Source of the DNA: JADZAI01 sp047602465
Lineage (GTDB): Bacteria; Pseudomonadota; Alphaproteobacteria; Micropepsales; Micropepsaceae
Assembly: GCA_047602465.1 (NCBI GenBank)
Contig: JASGHF010000002.1
Location: forward strand, 372,001-436,000
Direction of reading: 5' to 3'
Length of the DNA: 64,000 nt
The notes under the pieces were generated by a model. The model did no database searches. It was given only the letters and a program-made list of their open reading frames with translations, and was not told the DNA's origin. Numbering within the stretch: position 1 is the first letter of the stretch; every line of letters starts with the position of its first letter. Position numbers and translations under genes: made by a program. Positions 8,283-16,710 of this stretch are shown here, one piece after another.

Positions 8283-8567
8283 TTACTTGCCGGACGTGCT
8301 CAGGCCCTTCATGTCGGCGGGCGTCACCGTGCGGCTCGACGCCATGAAAATGAACGCGATGAACGCCGCGACGGCGGCGGCGATGAGGAACAGGATCTGG
8401 TCCTGCTTCTGCACCCACATGGCCAGCAGCGCGATGCCGACCGCCAGCACGATGAAACCGGCCGACCGCATCAGGCGATCCATCGAGATCAGCGCCATCA
8501 GCAGGCACAGCGCACCCGCCGCGACGATCACGTAAAACGCCATCTGCTCTACAGGAATGCCGAACAT
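8283..8567 (-). CDS. Small three-helix membrane protein inside the pnt operon
   Basis: The 94-residue product starts MFGIPVEQMAFYVIVAAGAL. Three hydrophobic segments are visible, at about residues 8-27, 34-52 and 57-76, with a short polar tail MKGLSTSGK. I do not recognise the family. It lies 12 bases after the pntAB stop and 29 bases before the pntB start, in the same orientation, so it is almost certainly co-expressed with the transhydrogenase. It might be an accessory subunit or assembly factor, but nothing in the sequence shows that. Confidence 0.8.
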   Translation of the reverse strand: MFGIPVEQMAFYVIVAAGALCLLMALISMDRLMRSAGFIVLAVGIALLAMWVQKQDQILFLIAAAVAAFIAFIFMASSRTVTPADMKGLSTSGK

Positions 8568-8579
8568 CGCCGTCTCCCC

Positions 8580-8879
8580 TCAGTGTTTGGCTTTGGCCTT
8601 GTACATGCCCAGCATGCGCTGGGTGACGAGGAAGCCGCCGAAAATGTTCACGCTGGCGAGGATGACCGCCAGAAAGCCGAAGATTTTCGAAACCCACGAC
8701 GCCGCGCTCAGCGCCGGCACGGCCAGCGCGATCAGCGCGCCGACGATGATGACCGACGAGATCGCGTTGGTGACGGCCATCAACGGCGTGTGCAGCGCGG
8801 GCGTCACGCTCCACACCACGAAATAGCCCACGAAGATCGCGAGGACGAAGAGCGAGAAGAACGCGACGAAATGGTCCAT
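8580..8879 (-). CDS. pntAB: NAD(P) transhydrogenase subunit alpha, membrane part (PntAB)
   Basis: The 99-residue protein has membrane helices with the conserved WSVTPALHTPLMAVTNAIS segment, ending VNIFGGFLVTQRMLGMYK. That is the domain IIa signature of the alpha subunit. In Escherichia coli it is fused to the NAD-binding domain; here, as in many alphaproteobacteria, it is a separate polypeptide. It is encoded 10 bases after the pntAA stop in the same operon. The start MDHFVAFF is at ATG 8879. Confidence 0.96.
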   Translation of the reverse strand: MDHFVAFFSLFVLAIFVGYFVVWSVTPALHTPLMAVTNAISSVIIVGALIALAVPALSAASWVSKIFGFLAVILASVNIFGGFLVTQRMLGMYKAKAKH

Positions 8880-8889
8880 GGCGGCCCTC

Positions 8890-10020
8890 TCAGCTCTGCA
8901 GTTGCGGATGCACGATCGCGCCGTCGCGCGCGATCAGCGCGCCCTTCACGATCTCGTCGTCCCACGGCACGTTCAGCTGCTTGGACTGCTTGTCGATCAG
9001 CAGCGTCACGAGATTCAACAGGTTCTTGGCGTACAGGCTGGACGAATCCTGCGCGAGGCGGCTCGGCACGTTCAGATGCCCCAGGATCGTCACCCCGTTC
9101 ACTTCCACCACTTCGCCCGGCTTCGACAGCGGGCAGTTGCCGCCCTGCTCGACCGCGAGATCGACGATCACCGAACCCGGCTTCATCGACATCACCATCT
9201 CCTCGGTGATCAGCACCGGCGCCTTGCGGCCGGGGATCAGCGCGGTGCAGATCGCGATATCCTGCTTCTTGATCGTCTCGGCGATCAGCGCCGCCTGCTT
9301 GGCCTGGTATTCGGCGCTCATGGGCTTGGCGTAACCCGCCGCCGTTTCGGCCTGCTTGAACTCGTCATCGATGACCGCGACGAAGGTCGCGCCCAGCGAT
9401 TCAACCTGTTCCTTCGCCGCCGGACGCACGTCGGTCGCCGACACGATCGCGCCGAGACGCCGCGCCGTCGCGATGGCCTGAAGCCCTGCGACGCCCGCAC
9501 CGAACACCAGCGCCCGCGCCGGGGCGACGGTGCCGGCCGCCGTCATCATCATCGGCATGGCGCGGCCATAGACCGCCGCCGCATCGATCACCGCCTTGTA
9601 GCCCGCGAGATTCGCCTGGCTGGAGAGCGCGTCCATCGTCTGCGCGCGGCTGATGCGCGGCACGAATTCCATCGCCATCAGCGCCGCGCCGGATTTCGCG
9701 AGCGTGGCCAGCGCCTCCCGCTCGCCATACGGCGCGTAGAGCCCGACCGCCACCGCACCCGGCTTCACGCCCGTCAGCGCCGCGGCATCCGGGCGCTGGA
9801 CGCTCAGGATCACGTCTGCGCCGGCGACGGCAGAAGCCGCATCGGCCGCAATCGTCGCCCCGGCGTCGGTGAACACCTGGTCGGCCAGGCGCGAGCCTTC
9901 GCCCGCGCCGGTTTCAACCGTCACCTCGGCCCCGAGGCCGATGAATTTCTTGATCGTTTCGGCTGATGCGGCGACGCGCTTCTCGTGCGGTTGCCGGTCG
10001 CGGAGGACCGCGATCTTCAT
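8890..10020 (-). CDS. pntAA: NAD(P) transhydrogenase subunit alpha, NAD-binding part (PntAA)
   Basis: The 376-residue soluble domain I starts MKIAVLRDRQPHEKRVAAS. It contains the alanine dehydrogenase/PNT N-terminal fold and the nucleotide-binding segment ALVFGAGVAGLQAIATARRLGA, then SATDVRPAAKEQVESLGA and SRLAQDSSSLYAKNLLNLV. It binds NAD(H) and passes hydride to PntB. ATG 10020 overlaps the stop of the upstream CoxIV-like gene by one base (TGATG), so translation of the two is probably coupled. Confidence 0.97.
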   Translation of the reverse strand: MKIAVLRDRQPHEKRVAASAETIKKFIGLGAEVTVETGAGEGSRLADQVFTDAGATIAADAASAVAGADVILSVQRPDAAALTGVKPGAVAVGLYAPYGEREALATLAKSGAALMAMEFVPRISRAQTMDALSSQANLAGYKAVIDAAAVYGRAMPMMMTAAGTVAPARALVFGAGVAGLQAIATARRLGAIVSATDVRPAAKEQVESLGATFVAVIDDEFKQAETAAGYAKPMSAEYQAKQAALIAETIKKQDIAICTALIPGRKAPVLITEEMVMSMKPGSVIVDLAVEQGGNCPLSKPGEVVEVNGVTILGHLNVPSRLAQDSSSLYAKNLLNLVTLLIDKQSKQLNVPWDDEIVKGALIARDGAIVHPQLQS

Positions 10021-10253
10021 CAGTGCTCGGCGCCTTCCGCGCCGTGGGCCGGCAGCTTGCCGCAGGCATTGATATGCGCGGCGGCCAGATCGGCCTTCGA
10101 GCAGTCGACCGCATTGGTGCGCGTGACGGCCAGAAGCACGACCGCGATCCCCACCAGGATGCTGCCCCATTTGGTGAGGCTGTAGAACAGGTTGAACGTC
10201 GCCTTCTGTTCGGTGATGTCCATCGAACCCTGAACGTACTCGCCGTCGGCCAT
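10020..10253 (-). CDS. aa3-type cytochrome oxidase subunit IV-like small membrane protein
   Basis: The 77-residue protein starts MADGEYVQGSMDITEQKATF and has one membrane helix (about residues 28-46). The GSMDITEQKATFNLFYSLTKW block matches the short bacterial aa3 oxidase subunit IV domain family (PF07835), usually a single-helix accessory subunit. It has a further tail with two cysteines (VDCSKADL and INACGKL). Here it is the first gene of the pnt operon and overlaps pntAA (TGATG). A link to the transhydrogenase rather than an oxidase is therefore inferred from context. Confidence 0.75.
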   Translation of the reverse strand: MADGEYVQGSMDITEQKATFNLFYSLTKWGSILVGIAVVLLAVTRTNAVDCSKADLAAAHINACGKLPAHGAEGAEH

Positions 10254-10293
10254 ATCAATCCCCTGGTCCCGCGCCGGATTGCGGTCTGCCGGG

Positions 10294-10321
10294 GTTATAG
10301 CAAACGGCTTCGCCCCCGCAA
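10294..10321 (-). promoter_or_regulatory. Candidate sigma-70 promoter of the pnt operon
   Basis: On the minus strand, TTGCGG (10321-10316) and TATAAC (10299-10294) are 16 bases apart, about 41 bases before the first gene start. Pattern match. Confidence 0.45.
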
Positions 10322-10340
10322 CATGCCGTGCCGGAAGGCT

Positions 10341-11306
10341 TCAGACCCGCCGGTTCGGCCGCGAATGGTTCCAGTCGGCCAGCAAGGCCCTCAGCGCCGC
10401 GACGAAGGCCAGCGGCTGGTCCAGCATGACGTGGTGCTGGGCCTCCGGCACGCCGGAAACCGGCACCGCCTTGCCCAGCAATTCGAACATATAGGCCCCG
10501 ATTTCGGGCGGCATCAGCACCGACTGGTCGCCGCGCATGATCCCCACGCGGCAGGCGATGGACCGCAGCATCGCGGCCGTATCGCCGCTCTCGAAGCGCT
10601 GCCAGATCGCCGGGTCGAACTTCCAGGTCCAGCCGCCCTCCACCGCTTTCAGCGAGCGGCGGCCGACATAGTCGATCAGATAGTGATTCTCGCAGGGCTG
10701 CTCCGGGGCGAGGCGGAACCGCGCCAGCGCCGCCTCCACGGTCGGATACACCCGGTGCGGCCGCATCTCGCGATGGGGCGGCCCGCCCGGACGTCCCGGC
10801 GGATTGACGGGCGAGTCGACCAGCACCGCCCCGGCCAGCCTGCTTCCGTGCTTCGCGCCCGCCGTCATGGTCACGAACCCGCCGAACGAATGCCCCACCA
10901 CCACCGGCGGCTCGCCGACATCGAACATGCCGCAGGCCTCGGCGACCGCGATGGGTTCATCCGCAAAGGTCCGCATCGCATAGCCGGGGCGCCAGTCGCT
11001 GTCGCCCATGCCGGACAGATCGAACGCCGCGACGTGATACTCGTCCGCCAGATAGGGCGCGACGAAGGCCCACCACCAGGCATGCGCGCCATTGCCATGG
11101 ATCAGCACGATCCCCGGCTTCGAGCGGTCGCCCCATTCCAGACAGTTCAGGGCGAACCCGTCGCACACCGCCGTGAACGGACGCGGCGCATGTGAGATGG
11201 CGCGTTTGAACCAGTCCGGCGACGGCGGCTCGCGCCCCTCATACGCCGTCAGCGGCCCGGCGCGCCCGCCCTCATCGTGGCTGAGATTGACCTTCGCCTC
11301 GCTCAT
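10341..11306 (-). CDS. Alpha/beta hydrolase
   Basis: The 321-residue protein has the alpha/beta-hydrolase signatures: oxyanion-hole HGNGAHAWWW (about residues 70-79), nucleophile elbow VVGHSFGGFVT with Ser near 137, and a late PEAQHHVMLDQP stretch that supplies the catalytic His. The substrate cannot be told. No signal peptide is seen, so it is cytoplasmic. ATG 11306 overlaps the stop of the upstream PaaI-type thioesterase by four bases (ATGA), so the two enzymes are co-translated and may act on related acyl compounds. Confidence 0.9.
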   Translation of the reverse strand: MSEAKVNLSHDEGGRAGPLTAYEGREPPSPDWFKRAISHAPRPFTAVCDGFALNCLEWGDRSKPGIVLIHGNGAHAWWWAFVAPYLADEYHVAAFDLSGMGDSDWRPGYAMRTFADEPIAVAEACGMFDVGEPPVVVGHSFGGFVTMTAGAKHGSRLAGAVLVDSPVNPPGRPGGPPHREMRPHRVYPTVEAALARFRLAPEQPCENHYLIDYVGRRSLKAVEGGWTWKFDPAIWQRFESGDTAAMLRSIACRVGIMRGDQSVLMPPEIGAYMFELLGKAVPVSGVPEAQHHVMLDQPLAFVAALRALLADWNHSRPNRRV

Positions 11307-11776
11307 GCCGCCGGCCCCGGCCTGATCCAGTGCGGCTTCTCCGGGCGCGGTCCCAGCGCCTTGAAGACCGCCGTGCCGGTCATGATGGTCGCATCGCCCA
11401 CCCAGATGCGCCCGCGCACGGTGAAGAGATCGTCCTCCTCGCCGACGATCTCGCCGGTGCCTTCCACGAAGTCGCCGATCTTCGCCGACGAGATGAAGTC
11501 GGTCAGCAACCTGACCGTCACCCAGAACCGCCGCACCTTCAGCGAGATCGCATGCCCGAACGCCATGTCGGCGAAGGCCATCAGCATCCCGCCATGGCAG
11601 TTCTTCATGCCGTTGGTGTGATGCTCGCCCACCAGAAACGCGCGCGTATAGTCGGTCTCGTCGACGATCCGCTCATAGAGCGGCCCGATCTGACGCCCGA
11701 ACCCCTGCGTCCAGTTCATCTGGACATAGCCGTCAGGGATCTCGGGCAGCTTCTCGTCGAGCAGATCGTCGGTCAT
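11303..11776 (-). CDS. PaaI-family hotdog thioesterase
   Basis: The 157-residue protein starts MTDDLLDEKLPEIPDGY. It contains NCHGGMLMAFADMAFGHAI, the HGG...D active-site pattern of PaaI-type hotdog thioesterases that hydrolyse acyl-CoA. The chosen ATG 11776 begins the conserved part; a longer in-frame reading from 11815 adds only low-quality sequence. It overlaps the next hydrolase by four bases. The substrate is unknown. Confidence 0.88.
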   Translation of the reverse strand: MTDDLLDEKLPEIPDGYVQMNWTQGFGRQIGPLYERIVDETDYTRAFLVGEHHTNGMKNCHGGMLMAFADMAFGHAISLKVRRFWVTVRLLTDFISSAKIGDFVEGTGEIVGEEDDLFTVRGRIWVGDATIMTGTAVFKALGPRPEKPHWIRPGPAA

Positions 11777-11831
11777 GCCGCTTTCGTGCCCCCGATGAGG
11801 GCCGACCGCAAGCATACCGATACGTCAGCCT

Positions 11832-12920
11832 TCAGGCCCGCCAGGCGATCCAGGCGCCATGATGATGCACCTCGGCCAGCACGCGCTCCTCCATCGCGCC
11901 GCCCGCATAGCGGCGCAGCCGCAGCAGATAGACGGCCGGATCGGCGTCCCGCGCAATCGTGTCCTGGAACAGCCGCCAGACCACCCGCCCGCGCCCGGCC
12001 TCCAGCAGGATCGCCTCCAGCCGGTCACGCATCGTCTGGTCCCATTGATAGGTCACCATGGAATGCGTCACGACCGCCGCATGATCCTCCGCCACCGCCG
12101 CCAGCGCGCCCGGCAGATTGGCCAGCGCATCGCCCGCGATGACCGGCGGCGGATGATCGGTCGCGATGGCCAGCGCCTTTTCCATCCGCGCGATCCGCTC
12201 CGGCAGGCCCGGCCACAACAGCGCCACCAGCCAGCGCCTGTCCGCTGCGGCGTTCAGGTCCACGGCGTTCAGCTCCAGCCCCACGCGCGACCCGACGGCC
12301 GGAGGATCGGCCGGCACCGGCGGCGGCGCGCCCCGCACCGCACAGTCGATCACCAGCGCCGATGGCGGCCCGCCCTTCAGCACCCCGCCATTCTCCAGCC
12401 GGTATTCGTACTGATAGCGGTCCCAGTTGAGGTTCAGCCCCGCGCTCGGTCCCAGCTCCACGATCCCCAGCGGACGCCCCGCCTCCGCCGCGACCGCCGC
12501 ATAGCCCGCGCGCAGATAGGCCGACCGCCTTACCTCGTTGGTGTTCGTCACCCGCGTCGCGATCAGCGGGTCGATCGCGTCCCGGTGCCGCGCCACGAAA
12601 TCCCCGAACACCGCATACGTCCCCGCATCCGGCGTTCGCACCGTCTCGCCGTCCTTCAGCAGATGGCTGTAATAGAGCCGCAGCTCATGATCCGCCCCGG
12701 CGAGCAGCGTATCGTGGACCGCCGCGAACAGCATATTGGCCGGCGGCTGACCCGGCCGCGCCGCACCGGTCACCGCCTGCATGGCGGGATCGTCCGCAAT
12801 CGCGTTCGCCACCAGCTCATACAGCGGGCAATCGCCGCCCTTCGCCGCCTCGCGCGCGAAATAGCGCCAGTAATCCGGATTCAGGCTGAGGGCGTTGGTC
12901 ATGGGCGCGGATTGGGGCAT
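11832..12920 (-). CDS. DUF2332 family protein
   Basis: The 362-residue protein contains the DUF2332 core: GGDCPLYELVANAIADDP near the N-terminus, EVRRSAYLRAGYAAVA and IVELGPSAGLNLNWDRYQYEY in the middle, and THSMVTYQWDQTMRDRL later. The GPSAGLNL block resembles an SAM-methyltransferase glycine loop, but no activity is established for this family. Two in-frame starts are possible, ATG 12920 (MPQSAPMTNALS) or 12902 (MTNALS). It is divergent from the YbgC-like thioesterase. Confidence 0.85.
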   Translation of the reverse strand: MPQSAPMTNALSLNPDYWRYFAREAAKGGDCPLYELVANAIADDPAMQAVTGAARPGQPPANMLFAAVHDTLLAGADHELRLYYSHLLKDGETVRTPDAGTYAVFGDFVARHRDAIDPLIATRVTNTNEVRRSAYLRAGYAAVAAEAGRPLGIVELGPSAGLNLNWDRYQYEYRLENGGVLKGGPPSALVIDCAVRGAPPPVPADPPAVGSRVGLELNAVDLNAAADRRWLVALLWPGLPERIARMEKALAIATDHPPPVIAGDALANLPGALAAVAEDHAAVVTHSMVTYQWDQTMRDRLEAILLEAGRGRVVWRLFQDTIARDADPAVYLLRLRRYAGGAMEERVLAEVHHHGAWIAWRA

Positions 12921-12956
12921 GGTCGGCGCATCCCGCAATATTGACTGACAGAGTCC

Positions 12957-13400
12957 ATGAAAGCCGAAGCCCCCCGCCTGCTGGAAAGCGCCTACCCGGA
13001 ATTCATCCGCATCACCACGCGCTTCGGCGACATGGATTTCAACGGCCATCTCAACAATGTCGCCTTCGCGCAGTTCTTCGAGGACGCGCGCGTCAGCTTC
13101 AACCGCAAGCTGATCTTCAGCGACGACATTCATCCGGACAGCCGCGACTATCGCGTCCTCGTCGCCTCGGTGGAGATCGCCTATGTCCGCGAGGGCTATT
13201 ACGGCCCCGACGTCACGGTCGGCATCGGCGTCAAGCGGCTCGGGCGCTCGTCCTTCGAACTTGGCGCGGCAGTCTTCCAGGACGGGCACTGCCTCGCCGT
13301 CCACGACTCCACCGTCGTCTACAAGGGCGTCGCAGAAGGCATGCCCGCCCGCGCCCGCGCCGCGCTGGAATCCAAGATGCTGATCCTGCCCGGCGCCTGA
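12957..13400 (+). CDS. YbgC/4HBT-type acyl-CoA thioesterase
   Basis: The 147-residue hotdog protein carries TRFGDMDFNGHLNNVAF (about residues 21-37). The Asp and the HxNN pattern of the 4-hydroxybenzoyl-CoA thioesterase family are intact. It likely hydrolyses short or medium acyl-CoA in the cytoplasm. It starts at ATG 12957 and stands alone, divergent from the DUF2332 gene. Confidence 0.88.
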   Translation: MKAEAPRLLESAYPEFIRITTRFGDMDFNGHLNNVAFAQFFEDARVSFNRKLIFSDDIHPDSRDYRVLVASVEIAYVREGYYGPDVTVGIGVKRLGRSSFELGAAVFQDGHCLAVHDSTVVYKGVAEGMPARARAALESKMLILPGA

Positions 13401-13738
13401 ACGCCCGGTCTGCGGGCCAGAAGCGGGGGCGGGATTGTTTCGGGGTTTTTCCACACCCCTTCCCCCTCCGCCTCCCCCGGCGAAGGCGGGCACGCGGCCG
13501 CGAAAAATTGCCGCCAGCATCGCCAGAACCCAAACCCGGAAACCCGTCAAGCGCTCACCTCCAAAACCCGCCCGGACCATCCAGGCTATTTATCCTAGGA
13601 ATATAAGCACGTCCTCGGCCGCCGTCAAGCATTGTGCGCGCCGTCACAATAATGAGATTGTTGTGTTGTCATGAGACGATCATCTCATTATATCCCTTCC
13701 CATCGAGACGCCGCAGGGGCGGCGCGACAAGGACGACG
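13401..13738. other. Intergenic region with operator-like repeats
   Basis: About 340 bases with no supported gene. The first half is very GC-rich. The second half (13590-13700) drops in GC and holds ATGAGA repeats and probably the promoter of the SnoaL-TetR pair. Confidence 0.5.
13650..13690. promoter_or_regulatory. Inverted ATGAGA repeats, candidate TetR operator
   Basis: TAATGAGAT (13650-13658) and ATCTCATTA (13682-13690) form a 9-bp inverted repeat. A third half site ATGAGA lies at 13671-13676, making a tighter palindrome with TCTCAT at 13684-13689. This is about 50 bases before the SnoaL gene whose operon encodes a TetR regulator, so autoregulation is inferred. Confidence 0.5.
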
Positions 13739-14164
13739 ATGATGACTTTGACCACTGACCAGATGGACCGGAAGATCGACGAACACTTCCACTTCGAAGT
13801 GACCGACAATGTGGAAGGCGTGCTCGCCACGCTCACGCCCGATGTCGAACACGACATCGTCGGCTGGCCCACCGGACCCACCCACGGCCGCGAAGGCGCG
13901 CGCCCGTTCTATGAAAACCTGTTCGGCGATCTCTCCGATGGCAGCGTGAAGACGCTGAAGCGGCTCTACGGCGACAAATTCGTCGTCGATGAATCGCTCT
14001 GGTCCGGCAAGGCGCCCGGCCGTCCGTTCGGCCTGGAGGGCCGCGGCCGCCCGCTCGCCTTCCGCCTGCTCCATGTCTTCGAGTTCTCGGACGCGGGCGA
14101 CATCGCGCGCGAGAATGTCTGGCTCGATATGGGCGCCATCGTCCAGCAGCTCCCGCAGGGCTGA
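13739..14164 (+). CDS. SnoaL/NTF2-like protein
   Basis: The 141-residue cytoplasmic protein begins MMTLTTDQMDRKIDEHFHFE and follows the NTF2/SnoaL fold: VTDNVEGVLATLTPDVEHDIVG, then FYENLFGDLS and a C-terminal strand with GDIARENVWLDMGAI. Such proteins are polyketide-cyclase-like or ketosteroid-isomerase-like, but the substrate is not evident. Two adjacent ATGs (13739 and 13742) follow an AAGGA ribosome site. It is five bases upstream of a TetR-family gene and very likely controlled by it. Confidence 0.8.
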   Translation: MMTLTTDQMDRKIDEHFHFEVTDNVEGVLATLTPDVEHDIVGWPTGPTHGREGARPFYENLFGDLSDGSVKTLKRLYGDKFVVDESLWSGKAPGRPFGLEGRGRPLAFRLLHVFEFSDAGDIARENVWLDMGAIVQQLPQG

Positions 14165-14169
14165 GGGGC

Positions 14170-14763
14170 ATGGCCGCCAACGGTCCCGGGCGGGAGAACC
14201 AGAAGCGCCGCACCCGCAAGGCGCTTCTGGAATCGGCCGCCCGTCTCGCCCGCACGGGCGCGCAGCCGACGCTTGAGGACGTCGCCGCCGACGCGATGGT
14301 CAGCCGCGCCACCGCCTATCGCTACTTCCCCAGCATCGAGGCGCTGATGGTGGAAGCGGCGCTCGATGTCGCCTTCCCGGAGGCCGACGCGATCTTCGCA
14401 GGCACCGATCCCCGCGATCCCGTCGCCCGGCTGGACCGCGCCGACGACGCCATCGATGCGATGGTCCTGGCCAACGAGCCGGGCCTTCGCATCATGCTGA
14501 AGAACGCGCTGGAGCCGCGAAAGGACGACGGCGACACGCCGGCCCGTCAGAACCGCCGCCTGCCGCTGATCGAGGCGGCGCTCGCGCCGGCCCGCGACAC
14601 GCTGCGCCCGGCGGCGGTGAAGCCGCTCGCCCATGCGCTGTCGCTGGTCTTCGGCCTTGAGGCGCGGCTGGTGCTGAAGGACGTGCTGGGCCTCGACGAC
14701 GCCGAAGCCCGCAAGGCCCGCCGCTTCGCCATCCGCGCGATGATCGACGCGGCGAGGAAGTAA
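14170..14763 (+). CDS. TetR-family transcriptional regulator
   Basis: The 197-residue protein has an N-terminal helix-turn-helix: KRRTRKALLESAARLARTG, then LEDVAADAMVSRATAYRYFPSIEAL (residues about 37-61), the standard TetR DNA-binding region. The C-terminal ligand domain is unassigned. It lies five bases after the SnoaL-like gene, so it probably represses the pair through the palindromic site at 13650-13690. The ligand is unknown. Confidence 0.9.
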   Translation: MAANGPGRENQKRRTRKALLESAARLARTGAQPTLEDVAADAMVSRATAYRYFPSIEALMVEAALDVAFPEADAIFAGTDPRDPVARLDRADDAIDAMVLANEPGLRIMLKNALEPRKDDGDTPARQNRRLPLIEAALAPARDTLRPAAVKPLAHALSLVFGLEARLVLKDVLGLDDAEARKARRFAIRAMIDAARK

Positions 14764-14768
14764 CGGCG

Positions 14769-16571
14769 TCAGCCGTCCAGCAGGCCTGCGTCGCGCTCCA
14801 GCTCGTCGATGAAACGCTCGATCATGCCAAGGCCCCGCTCCCAGAAGGCGGGGTCGGATGCATCCAGCCCGAACGGCGCCAGCAGCGTCTTGTGGTGCTG
14901 CGATCCGCCCGCCTCCAGCATCGCGAAATACTTGGTGACGAAATCGGGATGCGCCTCCTCGTAGAGCGCATAGAGCGAGTTCACCAGGCAATCGCCGAAC
15001 GCATAGGCATAGACATAGAACGGCGTCCGCACGAAATGCGGGATGTAGCACCACCAGTTTGCGTAGGCCGCCTCGAAGGTGAAGGCGGGGCCCAGGCTCT
15101 CGCGCTGCACGTCCATCCAGATCGCGCCGATATCCTCGCCCGTCAGCTCGCCCTGGCGGCGCTTGGCGTGGAAGCGGATCTCGAATTCGTAGAATGCGAT
15201 CTGGCGCACGACCGAATTGATCATGTCCTCGACCTTCCCCGCGAGCAGCAGCGCGCGCTCGCGCTTGTTCGGCGCCGCATCCAGCAGCGCCCGGAAGGTC
15301 AGCATCTCGCCGAAGATCGACGCCGTCTCGGCCAGCGTCAGCGGCGTCGCCGACAGCAGAACGCCCTGCTTCGCCGCAAGCGTCTGGTGGACGCCGTGGC
15401 CCAGCTCATGCGCCAGCGTCATCACGTCGCGCGGCTTCCCCAGATAGTTCATCAGGATATAGGGATGCGCGCTCGGCACCGTGCCGTGGCTGAACGCGCC
15501 GCCGGATTTGCCCGCACGCGGCTCGGCGTCGATCCAGTTCCTGTCGAAGAAGCGCCCGGCGATCTCCGCCATCGGCGGCGCGAAGCGGCCATAGGCGCCA
15601 AGCACCGTCTCGCGGGCCTCGGCCCATGAGATATCGGTGTCGCTCGCTTTGGGCAGCGGCGCGTTGCGGTCGTAATAGGCGAGGCTGTCCTGCTTCAGCC
15701 AGCGCGCCTTCAGCGCGTAATAGCGATGCGACAATTTCGGGAACGCCGCGACGACCGACGTCCGCAGCGCCTCCACCACTTCCGGCTCTACCTGGTTCAG
15801 CAGATGCCGGAACGAGGTCGCTTCGGGATAATGCCGCCAGCGATCGTCCAGCTCCTTGTCCTTGGCGAGCGTGTTCAGGATGAAGGCGAAGATGCGGGTG
15901 TTCTCCGCAAACGTCTTCGACAGCGCCGCCGCCGCATGGGCACGCAGAGAACGATCGGGAGAAGAAAGCAGGTTCAGCGCCTGCGGCCCGGTCAGCACCT
16001 CGCCGCGCACCTCATGGCGCAGCGCCGAGATCTGTTCGTCGAACAGCCGCGCCCATGCCGATGCGCCGGTGAGATCGCGCTCATACAGCAGCCGCTCCAT
16101 GTCTTCGGCGAGCTGGTGCGGACGGAAGGCGCGCACATGCGCGAACCAGGTGCGATAGCGCGCAAGGCCCGCATCCGCCGCGAACGCCGCCTCCAGCGCC
16201 GCGTCCTCGATCTGCGCCAGCTCCAGTTCGACGAACAGCGTCTCGGTGCCGATCTCCGACATGCGGCCCTGCAGGTCGCCATAGAATTTGCCCACCGCCG
16301 GATCGGCGGAATGCGCGGCGAACAGCAGACCCGCGTAAGATCCGATCCGCCCCGAGAGATCGCCCAGCGCCTCGTAGTCCGCGAGCGCGGCCTTCAGCAC
16401 CGCCGCATCGCCGGCGGCCAGCCTGCCCTTATAGGCGGCGGCAAAGGCCTTGGCCGTGTCCAGCGCCTTCGCCAGGTCGGCATTGAGGCGCGGATCGTCA
16501 GGCCCGGCATAGAGATCGCTGAGATCCCAGGTCGGAACGGCGGAAATCGGGGCGTTGGGGCTGGCGCTCAT
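14769..16571 (-). CDS. pepF: M3-family oligoendopeptidase (PepF-like)
   Basis: The 600-residue zinc peptidase has the HELGH motif at residues 388-392 within MTLAHELGHGVHQTLA, plus the PepF start PTWDLSDLYAGPDDP and the later RQIAFYEFEIRFHAKRRQG block. It degrades short peptides in the cytoplasm. I chose ATG 16571 (MSASPNAP) over GTG 16580 because the family usually begins close to the WDLSDLY segment. It ends five bases from the convergent TetR stop. Confidence 0.93.
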   Translation of the reverse strand: MSASPNAPISAVPTWDLSDLYAGPDDPRLNADLAKALDTAKAFAAAYKGRLAAGDAAVLKAALADYEALGDLSGRIGSYAGLLFAAHSADPAVGKFYGDLQGRMSEIGTETLFVELELAQIEDAALEAAFAADAGLARYRTWFAHVRAFRPHQLAEDMERLLYERDLTGASAWARLFDEQISALRHEVRGEVLTGPQALNLLSSPDRSLRAHAAAALSKTFAENTRIFAFILNTLAKDKELDDRWRHYPEATSFRHLLNQVEPEVVEALRTSVVAAFPKLSHRYYALKARWLKQDSLAYYDRNAPLPKASDTDISWAEARETVLGAYGRFAPPMAEIAGRFFDRNWIDAEPRAGKSGGAFSHGTVPSAHPYILMNYLGKPRDVMTLAHELGHGVHQTLAAKQGVLLSATPLTLAETASIFGEMLTFRALLDAAPNKRERALLLAGKVEDMINSVVRQIAFYEFEIRFHAKRRQGELTGEDIGAIWMDVQRESLGPAFTFEAAYANWWCYIPHFVRTPFYVYAYAFGDCLVNSLYALYEEAHPDFVTKYFAMLEAGGSQHHKTLLAPFGLDASDPAFWERGLGMIERFIDELERDAGLLDG

Positions 16572-16710
16572 AAGGATCACTTAAGGTTCTGAAAGCTCAA
16601 GATAAACCCGGAATTAGGGGTTTGGCCCGCATGCTCGTCCCGAATTGAACCATTCGTGAAGTCCGACAGCCGGAATTATCGGCGCGGACGGTGGGTTTTG
16701 ACGGGCAAAG

